Positions 55,708 to 64,000 of a DNA stretch of 64,000 nucleotides are shown piece by piece. The notes under the pieces were generated by a model. The model was given only the letters and a program-made list of their open reading frames with translations. It did no database searches and was not told where the DNA came from. The DNA is taken from NCBI GenBank assembly GCA_003971905.1, contig RSEE01000002.1, positions 1,116,001-1,180,000 on the forward strand, read 5' to 3'. Each line of letters opens with the position of its first letter. The stretch's first letter is position 1. This stretch comes from Moniliella sp. 'wahieum'. Lineage: Eukaryota > Basidiomycota > Moniliellomycetes > Moniliellales > Moniliellaceae. The translations under genes were made by a program, and so were the position numbers.

Positions 55708-56277
55708 CCCACCTCCTCACTCTCACGTTCGCTTTGCTTAGTTGGTTGATGCATGCCTGTTTTCCTTCGTTTTATACTGAGGCTCAGACGATGTCCCTGC
55801 ATTCTCTTTGGCGCAGGGGGGGTACCGCCGACGGGTGCGGGTTGATGGTCGTGCTTGTCCGTCGCCTAACTTTCATAGACAACAGGCGCAACTCGCATTG
55901 TCCCCCCCAAACTCTCCCGCCAGCGTTCTTATCCACAATTGCGGGAGCTACCATTTTCCGGCAGTGGCTGGCATGATCTGGAGGGATCAGATCGATCGGA
56001 TTGAGCCTGTGAGATGAGTGAGATCAGAAATCAGAGATCAGAAACGAGGATGGGAGGCGGTGTGTGTACAACAGGCGCTAGCCCCTCTTGGATGTAGACC
56101 TCATTGTGTCGGTGCAACTTCACGCGTGTTCCGCTCTGGGGCTTGGGCCTAATTAGTGCTTTGCTATGTCCATCCATCACATCACCTGTTGCAGCAGAAA
56201 ACCCAACACAAGATGAACAGGACGGCGCTGAATTGCCCTGTGCTCGTCCCCTTAACCCTCCAAGGCTCACAACCAGA
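55708..56277. other. Spacer (Bir1-like / methyltransferase)
   Basis: No gene is seen. A GATCAGA-rich stretch at 55978-56045 (GATCAGATCGATC, GAGATCAGAAATCAGAGATC) resembles those near 17930 and 63890. Confidence 0.5.
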
Positions 56278-57086
56278 ATGAGCTCGTCGTCGAGTTCACT
56301 GCCGGCGTTGGCATGGGATTCGAAGCACATTTCTCAGCTCTCCTACCCGATTCCGCTTGTGCACTCCCGCCTTGTGCTGGGACAAGACCAAGCGTCGCAC
56401 GATACAGCTGCCTCACTCTGGCCTGCCGCCCAGGCCGCCGTTGCCGTCCTACAGGCCATACACGCTACGCCCGACGGCCCCCCCGATCCGTCTTTCTCTT
56501 GGAATCGCATCCGGTCTCTCGCCCAGTTGGACACGACATCTCCCATGCCCGATCGTCCCTCCGTATGGGAACTGGGCTCGGGAGTGGCCTTGCCCTCGAT
56601 GGCCGCGCACCTGTTCGGCTGGCGGGTGGTTGTGTCCGATACACCTGCCTCCCTTGCCGCAGTCACCCCCCAACCTGGCGCGCAACAGCGCAGTGCTTGA
56701 GAGCCAAACACCTGCCATCACGCCTGTGCCACTGGACTGGAACACACCTGTCCAGGCGCAGCAGCGCCTTGCCCACGCACATGTGCCTGCCCCCATCGAT
56801 ATGCTGCTCACTACCGATACTGCGTACGAGATGACGCTCGTCACGCCCCTCATGCGCACACTTCATTCCCTGGCGACTCCGATGCATACTCTCCTTTTTA
56901 TTGCCATGGAGCGCCGCGACCCGCTTGTGCTCGATCGTACGCTCAGTGTCGCTAAGGAATTGCACCTCCACCTCACCAAGCTCGACCCACTGTTCGTCCG
57001 CGATGCAGCAGCACGTTTCGGCAACCCTGGATGGGCTGCAGGACGTAGATGATCTGGAAGTGTACCTCGGTTTCCGCACAAACTAA
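56278..57086 (+). CDS. Family-16 SAM-dependent lysine methyltransferase (METTL21/EFM-like)
   Basis: The start at 56278 opens MSSSSSSLPALAWDSKHISQ. The pre-motif TAASLWPAAQAAVAVLQ is followed by motif I, PSVWELGSGVALPSMAAHLF, and post-I, WRVVVSDTPASLAAV. One excess C in a C-run near 56670 shifts the continuation NLARNSAVLESQTPAITPVP. The post-catalytic strand is PIDMLLTTDTAYEMTLVTPL, and TLLFIAMERRDPLVLDRTL matches the family helix-strand. The C terminus returns to another frame (DDLEVYLGFRTN, stop 57084-57086). Members methylate lysines on eEF1A, eEF2, chaperones or histones; the target here is unknown. The usual DxxY is replaced by TDTAYE, which still fits. The gene is convergent with HSP90, only 86 bp between stop codons. 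Confidence 0.78.
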
Positions 57087-57172
57087 GCTCTGTTTATCTA
57101 AATCGCCTCTCGCAAACTGCAAGCACTGTGCCAAGCGCAATCAATCATATTTTCGTACAGCAAGTCCCACGC

Positions 57173-59254
57173 TTAGTCAACAGTCTCCATGGTGCTCTCC
57201 CCTCGGGTTGCTCGGCAGCCTTCTCCTCCTCGGGCTCCTCCTCCGTCTCGTCAATCGAGAGACCGAGCGAGATGAGCTTGAACAGCCGGTTGGCAAAGTC
57301 TTGAGGTTGGTCCAGGCTGAAGCCCGAAGTGAGCAGCGCCGTCTCGTACAGCAGCCACGTCAAGTCCCGCACAGTCGAGTCGGCCGCGTCAGCGTCCGCC
57401 TTAGCCTGCAGCTCCTTGATGATGGGGTTCTTGGGGTTGACCTCAAGCGTCTTCTTGGAAGACATGTAGGAGCTCATGCTAGTGTCCCGCAACGCCTGCG
57501 CCTTCATGATCCGCTCCATGTTAGCCGACCAGCCAAACTGGCCAGTGACAAGAGCAACGGGCGAGCCAACAAGGCGGTTCGAAAGAACCACCTTCTCAAC
57601 CTTGTCCCCGAGGATGTCCTTGACAGCCTTGAGCAGACCCTCGAACTTCTTCGCCTCCTCCTCACGCGCGGCAATCTCCTCGGGCGTCTCCTCAAGCTCA
57701 AGCCCCTCCTTGGAGACCGAGACCAGCTTCTTGCCGTCAAACTCGCGCAACTGGGTAACCGCGTACTCGTCAATCGGGTCCACCATGAGGAGAACCTCAA
57801 AGCCCTTCTTCTTGAGCGCCTCCAAGAAGGGAGAGTCGTTGATCGACTGAAGCGACTCGCCAGTGAGGTAGTAGATGTTCTTTTGCACCTCAGGCATGCG
57901 CGTCACGTAGTCCTTGAGGGAGGTGAGCTCATCGCCCGACTTGGTCGAGTTGAAACGAAGGAACTCGGCGAGCTTGTTGCGGTTGGTCGAGTCCTCGTGA
58001 ATACCAAGCTTAATGTTCTTTCCGAAGGCCTCGTAGAACTTCTTGTAGTTCTCCTCGTCCTCCTCAATCTCCGAGATGCACTCGAGGACCTTCTTGACAA
58101 TGTTCTTACGGATCACCTTCAGAATCTTGTTCTGCTGCAGGGTCTCACGCGAGATGTTGAGCGGCAGGTCCTCCGAGTCGACAACACCCTTGACAAACGA
58201 GAGCCACTCGGGGATAAGGTCCTCACAGTCGTCCATGATGAACACACGACGAACGTAGAGCTTGATGTTGTTGCGCTTCTTCTTGTTCTCGAAGAGATCA
58301 AAGGGAGCACGCTTGGGAATGTAGAGAAGAGCCTTGAACTCAAGCTGGCCCTCAACCGAGAAGTGCTTGACAGCCAGAGGGTCCTCCCAGTCGTTGGTCA
58401 GAGACTTGTAGAAGGAGTTGTACTCTTCCGGCTCAATCGACTTGGGATCCCGGGTCCAGAGAGGCTTCGTCTTGTTGAGCTCCTCCTCCTCCTTGACAAT
58501 CTCCTTAACTTCTTCTTCTCCTTCTTGTTGTCCTCGTCCTCGACCTCCTCGATCTTAGGCTTCTTGTCATCGTCGGCAGCCTCCTCCTCGACCTCGACCT
58601 CCTTCTCGACCTCCTTGGTGACGACGAGCTGGATGGGGTACGAGATGAACTCAGAGTGCTTCTTGACAATTTCCTTAATCCGCTTCTCCTCAAGGTACTC
58701 AAGCTGGTCATCCTCATGTGCAGACGCAGCTCCGTACCGCGGCCAATAGAGGGGTTGACAGTGTCCTGCGTGATGGTGAAGGTGCCACCAGCAGCCGACT
58801 CCCAGATGTACTGCTCGTCGTCGTTGTTCTTGGTGATGATCTGCACCTTGTCGGCAACGAGGTAGGCCGAGTAGAAGCCCACACCGAACTGGCCAATCAT
58901 AGAGATGTCGGCACCAGAGGAAAGTGCCTCCATGAATGCCTTGGTGCCCGAGCGAGCAATGGTACCAATGCTGTTGATCAGGTCCGTCTTAGTCATGCCA
59001 ATACCCGTGTCGCGGATGGAGAGGATCTTGTTCTCCTTGTGGGGGGTAATGCGAATGTAGAGCTCCTTCTCCTCGTCCAGAGCGGTAGGGTCGGTGAGCG
59101 CGGCATAGCGGATCTTGTCCAGGGCGTCCGAGGCGTTGGAGATGAGCTCACGGAGGAAGATCTCCTTGTTGGAGTAGAAAGTGTTGATGATCAGGTCCAG
59201 CAGCTGGCTGATATCAGCGGCAAAGCCGAACGTTTCCGAGTTGGACGACGACAT
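57173..59254 (-). CDS. HSP90: HSP90 molecular chaperone
   Basis: The start at 59254 opens [20 protein letters not shown]. The GHKL ATPase has catalytic Glu/Asn in [19 protein letters not shown], the nucleotide Asp in [20 protein letters not shown], and [18 protein letters not shown] charged linker (about 58510-58620 in translation) separates the N domain from the middle domain ([60 protein letters not shown]). The C-terminal dimer domain includes [20 protein letters not shown]. The true end is hidden by a one-base loss near 57190: the correct frame ends STMETVD at stop 57173-57175, a METVD variant of the TPR-binding MEEVD. At least two frameshifts are present (near 58735, and in the linker region). 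Cytosolic type, about 700 residues, with no ER or mitochondrial leader. Confidence 0.96.
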
Positions 59255-60447
59255 GGCAGCAAGACGACGAGTCGGTGGTGAGAGAGAAGAAAGACGTGCG
59301 TGAATGCCGGGCGAAGCGTTTTTAAAGCGCATAGGGAGACGCCATCTGCACGGGGCCAAGCAGCTGGCCGGGGCACAGCGCCAGTGTCCACGCATTTAGA
59401 ATCTGGGCGAAGCCCCATGTTCGTTCTGTTCGTTCAGCACAGGGAGCGCCGAGCCAGCGCGCCCTCATTCTTCGCGCTTCAGGCCGAAGCGGCACTGGCC
59501 CCGCGCTGCCATCTCATCCTCATCACGTGTGTCACCCATCAATCACCGTCGCTGCCTGGCCGACGGCCCGACCCGAGGTTCGAGACGCAGAAGACACCCT
59601 TCCGTCTGCAAATAAGCCACAGATGGAGGCCAACTGGAAGCGAGACCTTCCTACCGTCTTCCTCTTCCCTGCTGCTACCGAGTGCAGGCCGCGGCGCACC
59701 ACACATACCGCCCGAGGTGGGCACGAATCTGAGAGAGCACGCTGGCACATGTACATGCTATAGGAATCCAATCATGCGAAGAGTCCTCCAGGCATCGCTA
59801 GCTGTCCCTGCCTGACGCATGGACGGCTTGACTGCGGAGCGAATCAGGGTCTGACACGGAAATGCAGACAATGCAATGCTGGTGGTACTCTGATCAGCAT
59901 GTGCGTTTTGTCCTTGCCCGAGCCGTAGCAGCAGTTGCTTGCAACCCAGGTCCGTATTCCGTATTCCAATCTGGGCCCACGTTTGGGCGCACATCGGACC
60001 TGGCCCTTTCGTATCAAGCGCTGTCGATCTCAGTCCAACGAATCCCACGCCGTGGCCCTCCTGCCATGTTTTCCCCTCACATATCCTCTCCTGCCATGCC
60101 CCGTGCTCCTTGGTGTTCGGGCCCCAGCTTCAGGAGGCCTCAGCAGGACGCGCCCCACTCCTAGCCGACGCTTGGCGTTTGAGAGTGAAGTGCTGGCGAG
60201 CACCTACTCCCGCCTGCGTGCCCCCTGTTCAGTCAAGCGCCGGCCGTGGCGGCACGAACGAGGGGCTTGTGGGTGCATGATGCGTTGAGGCAAGCTGTCG
60301 TGATGCAATCCGGGGAAGCACGAATGGCTGACTAAGATGACGCAGGGGCCACCTTAACTCCACGCTGACGCATGCGCTTGCGTTGCTCCGCAGCCGACTG
60401 ACGCCACCGCCATCCCCACTGCCATCCCCACCACCCACCCAGCGTTT
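59255..60447. other. Divergent spacer (HSP90 / UBA1)
   Basis: It holds the HSP90 promoter and the UBA1 upstream region. TTCTTCGCGCTTC near 59470 loosely resembles a heat-shock element but lacks three alternating perfect NGAAN units, so it is not called. A 171-residue plus-strand frame (59300-59815) is unconvincing. Confidence 0.45.
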
Positions 60448-63400
60448 GAAATGACGCCATCACGTCGATTCGCCTTCGCCAGTACCTGCCGGTATACGAG
60501 GGCTTGTACAGCCGCCAACTCTATGTTCTGGGGCGCGAGGCCATGCAGCGCATGGCCGCCAGCAACGTCCTTATTATCGGCTCAAGGGGCTGGGAGCTGA
60601 AATTGGTGAGTCGCATCTCTGCTGGCAGCCTGTGTGCCGGCGTCTGACCACGATTGCCCAGCCAAAAACGTGCCCTTGCCGGCGTCAAATCGGTGACAAT
60701 CTGTGATCCGACCCCTCACGATCCAGGACTTGGCCTCTCAGTTTTTTCCTCCGCCTCTCGGATGTGGGCACGGGCAAGTCCCGACCCCCTGCCCCACGCC
60801 TCGCCGAACTCAACAGCTACGTTCCAGTGCGCGTACTGGAAGCGCCAATTCTAGATGCTTCAGCCCTGAGCCAGTTCCAGGTACGCTTCCTTCCCCTCCC
60901 CCGCAACCGCCCTCACCCCCCATGGATACTGACTTGAAGTATGTGCAGGTGATTGTCTTGACTGACGCGCCGCTTTCGCGACAAATTGAGCTCAACGATG
61001 TTGCCCGTAGTGTGGGGGCAAAATTTATTGCCAGATGCCCGTGGTTTGTTTGGCTCGTTATTCTGCGATTTTGGCCCCAATTTTTGTCTGCAACGACACG
61101 GATGGCCAGCCGCCCTTGCAGGGTATGATTACCGATTGACAAGGATAAGAAAGGTCTGGTAACACGTTGGACGAAACGCGACATGGCCTGTCGGATGGTG
61201 ATTATGTGGCCTTCTCCGAAGTACAAGGCCTTGAGGAATCAACAATGCCGGCCCGTTCAAGGTGACTGTTGTGGCCCTTACACGTTCGAGATTGGCGATA
61301 CGACTGGTTTGAGGGCGAGTACGAACGAGAAGGGATTTTCCAACAGGTCAAATGCCCGAGACGATCCAGTTCAAGCCCTTGAACGAGAGCATTAAGCAGC
61401 CCGAGTTTCTCGTTACCGACTTTGCCAAATTTGAGCGACCCAACACGATCCACACGGCTTTCCAAGCTCTGGGAGCGTTCCAATATACGCAGGGCCGTCT
61501 GCCCCTTCCCCGCAATTCAGCATGCTGAAGCAGTCCTTAGCCTAGCGAAGAACATTTGCCAAGGCCGGGCGTGAAGATTGTTGGAAGAGAAGGTTGTCCT
61601 TGAACCTTGCCAAACAGGCCCGTGGAGACTTGTCTCCCAGTGGCGTTTATTGGTGGTTTTGTCGGGCAAGAAGTGCTCAAGGCGGTGAGCGGGAAGTTCC
61701 ACCCGCTGGTCCAGCACCTCTACATTGACACGCTCGAGGCTCTTCCGCTCAACATTGACGAGCTGCCCGAGTCGGAGTTTGAACCTGTCGGCACGAGGTA
61801 TGACTCCCAGATTGGTGTTGGTAAGACGTTCCAAACCAAACTCAGCAATGCTCGCCAATTCCTCGTGGGTTCAGGGGCCATTGGGTGCGAGATGCTCAAG
61901 AATTGGGCCATGATGGCCTTGCGACCGGGCCGGAGGGCGCCATCCACGTGACAGACAACGACCAGATTGAGAAGTCCAACTTGAACCGTCAATTCCTCTT
62001 CCGTCCTAAGGACGTGGGCAAGTTCAAAGCCGAGACAGCGGCGGCGGCTGTGATCGAGATGAACCCAGATCTCAAGGGGAAAATTCAAGCGAGCGAGGAG
62101 GGGTGGGGCCTGAATCGGAGGATGTATATGGGATAATGAGGGATGAGTTCTTTGCCCGTTGACGGGAGTGACGAATGCTTGGACAATGTCCAGGCGCGGC
62201 AACATGGACCGTCGGGTGTGTACTACCAGAAACCGCTTCTTGATCGGGCACGTTGGGTACTCAAACTAACACTCAAGTTGTTGTTCCCCATTTGACGGAA
62301 AGCTACTCCTCTTCGCAAGACCCGCCTGAGAAGTCTATCCCCATGTGTACCCTCAAGAACTTCCCCAACGCCATTGAACACACGATTGCTTGGGCGCGGG
62401 AGAAGTTTGACGAGTTCTTTGTCAAGCCTGCGCAGAACGTGAACCAGTACCTCACGACACCAGACTATGTTAATTCGACCCTTCTTCACTCGGGCAGCGT
62501 GATCAGCCAGAAGGAGCAAATTCCCAAATTAAGGCTTTCCTTGTGGACGAGAAGCCCATTTCGTTCGCAGCGTGCGTCAAGTGGGCCGGTTCAAGTTTGA
62601 GGAGGATTATGCCAACACGATCAAGCAGCTTCTCTATTCTCTTCCCCCTGACGCTCGGACTAGCACGGGCCAATTGTTCTGGTCGGGCCCCAAACGTGCC
62701 CCCAAGGCACTCCAGTTTGATCCGAACAATGATCTTCACATTGGCTACGTGATCGCCGCAGCCAATCTCCACGCAGAGAATTATGGCCTCAAGGGAGAGA
62801 GGAACCCCGAGGGTTCAAGCGCATCTTGGCTGACGTGCATGTCCCCGCGTTTGAGCCAAAGAGCAACGTCAAGGTCCAGACGAGTGACAATGATCCGGCC
62901 CCGTCAGCAGGGGGACGGGAGAGGATCCGACAGAAGAGGAGATTGTTGAAATCGCTATCCAACTTCCCTCTTCCGCTTCTTTGGCCGGCTACCGCCTGAC
63001 CCCCGCCGACTTTGAGAAGGATGTGGATGAGAACTTCCATATTGACTTCATCGCTGCAGCGGCCAATCTACGCGCCGAAAACTACAGTATCCCGATCGCA
63101 GACCGGCTCAAGATCAAGGGGATTGCTGGCAAGATCATCCCGGCTCTGATCACGAGCACCAGTGTAGCGTCGGGTCTGGTGTCGGTGGAGCTGTACAAGT
63201 TGATTGATGATGGGGTCGCTGATGATTCCTCGGACCCGCGCAAGCGCCGCCGTACCATTGAGGACTACAAGAACACGTTTGTCAACTTGGCCTTGCCCTT
63301 TGTCGCTTCCTCAGAGCCGATTGCGCCACCAAAGAACAAGTATTACGACAATGAGTGGACGCTGTGGGATCGGTTCACCATTCCCGGTAATCCTACCCTT

Positions 63401-63653
63401 CAACAGCTGATTGATGACTTTGAGAAGAAGGAGAAATTGGAGATCTCGATGGTGTCGTCGGGTGTGTCAATGCTGTTCTCTCCCTTTGCCAAGGACCGCA
63501 AAGAGCGGTTAGGGATGACGATGCGGCAGCTCATTGAGCACGTGTGAAGAAGCCCATCCCGCCTCACGTCCATTGGGTGGTTGTGGAGGTGATGGCCGAC
63601 GATGAGAATGGGGAGGACGTGGAGATCCCTTTCTGAATGTCCAAGTGGTGTAA
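60448..63653 (+). CDS. UBA1: Ubiquitin-activating enzyme E1 (UBA1), severely frameshifted
   Basis: The first clear sequence is [19 protein letters not shown] near 60500; I place the start at the ATG 60448. Intron 1 (60606-60661) follows GAEI and intron 2 (60881-60948) follows ASALSQFQ. The inactive adenylation half has [11 protein letters not shown] and [20 protein letters not shown]. The active adenylation domain carries [19 protein letters not shown] and [19 protein letters not shown]. The catalytic Cys is in [12 protein letters not shown] (codon 62346-62348). The second catalytic-Cys half has [19 protein letters not shown], and [19 protein letters not shown] leads to the ubiquitin-fold domain ending [15 protein letters not shown] at stop 63651-63653. 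It activates ubiquitin with ATP at the top of the whole pathway. At least a dozen frame changes occur, far more than in HSP90, which an essential gene could not tolerate. Confidence 0.93.
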
Positions 63654-64000
63654 GATTGGGGGATGTGTGGTTTGAATCAATCACTCCTTTGAGTTTGATC
63701 ATTCTGATGCCAGGGGCTCCGTACTCCGTTCAGATCGTTCAGACACCTGTGGCGTTCGATGTGTCGGAGTTGGAGTGCAATTGGCTTGGCAGGAGCGACA
63801 GCGTTGACGCTTGGCGTGACGTGTGGTGACACGCTCTTGAAGCTTGAGACTTGAGAAGCTTGAAGCTTGAGATCTCTGATAGGTGATTCTGGGATCTGAG
63901 ATCTTGAGATGATCAATCAGATTCAGAGGATCGATGAGATGATCAAATTTCAAACCTCGTATAGCAATCGTCTGTGGGAATGCAGGGCGCTCTGGGCCAG
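63654..64000. repeat. 3' flank with CTTGAAGCTTGAGA and GATC-rich repeats
   Basis: CTTGAGACTTGAGAAGCTTGAAGCTTGAGATC (63838-63872) is built from CTTGA units including the palindrome TTGAAGCTTGA. It is followed by GATCTGAGATCTTGAGATGATC-type sequence to about 63950. No gene is seen. The window ends shortly after. Confidence 0.6.

Noticed and set aside
57049-58749. 566-residue plus-strand frame
   Set aside because: It is exactly antisense to HSP90, has a Leu/Val/Arg-rich composition typical of the complement of a codon-biased gene, and has no motif.
59460-59480. Heat-shock element in the HSP90 promoter
   Set aside because: TTCTTCGCGCTTC lacks three properly alternating GAA/TTC units.
59300-59815. 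171-residue plus-strand frame in the HSP90 promoter
   Set aside because: It overlaps the HSP90 leader in antisense and has no recognisable sequence.
1-64000. tRNA, rRNA or CRISPR arrays
   Set aside because: I scanned for GGTTCGAATCC-type B-boxes and regular spacer-repeat structure and saw none that folded into a credible tRNA or array. A computed tRNA search could still find one.

Overview
The window is nuclear DNA of a filamentous or dimorphic fungus, most likely a basidiomycete (inference). The evidence is short GT-AG introns of about 48 to 96 nt with CTAAY-like branch sites, GC-rich coding DNA, large gene-poor spacers, and a gene set that includes a COP9 signalosome subunit, a Bqt4-like APSES membrane protein, a Bir1-like double-BIR protein and a Ty1/copia element. 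No bacterial, viral or organellar block was recognised.

Layout. 0-9 kb: F-box-like protein (-), Bqt4-like inner-nuclear-membrane protein (-), Whi2-like BTB protein (+). 9.7-11.8 kb: Cdc20/Fizzy-family APC/C activator (+). 12.2-17.1 kb: a copia retrotransposon with two LTRs of about 220 bp and a 5-bp target duplication. 17.1-19.3 kb: gene-free DNA with short repeated motifs. 19.3-25.5 kb: an orphan S/T/P-rich protein (+), the tRNA-thiolation protein CTU2/Ncs2 (-) and a triple-KH RNA-binding protein (-). 28.3-32.5 kb: a putative single-pass membrane protein (+), a 300-bp CCTTT microsatellite and a fatty-acid-hydroxylase-superfamily enzyme (-). 35-45.4 kb: a four-TM protein (-), an Aro8-like aminotransferase (+), eIF4B (-), a small mitochondrial membrane protein (+), a FEN1/Rad2-like nuclease (-) and a catalase (-). 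49-63.7 kb: a Cid1-like nucleotidyltransferase (+), CSN2 (+), Bir1/survivin-like (+), a family-16 lysine methyltransferase (+), HSP90 (-) and the ubiquitin-activating enzyme UBA1 (+). Most are single-copy housekeeping genes with no shared pathway. Cell-cycle and ubiquitin functions (F-box, Cdc20-like, CSN2, Bir1, UBA1) recur but are not clustered as a system.

Two general points. First, almost every conserved gene is broken by one or more single-base frameshifts, and those I could place precisely are mostly at homopolymers. Intact family motifs continue in another frame immediately afterwards. I read this as uncorrected long-read sequence error rather than real pseudogenes, so CDS coordinates below span the frameshifts. 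Second, the spacers upstream of many genes carry short arrays of GTCAC/GTGAC repeated at exactly 7-bp spacing. This is the most interesting unexplained signal in the window.
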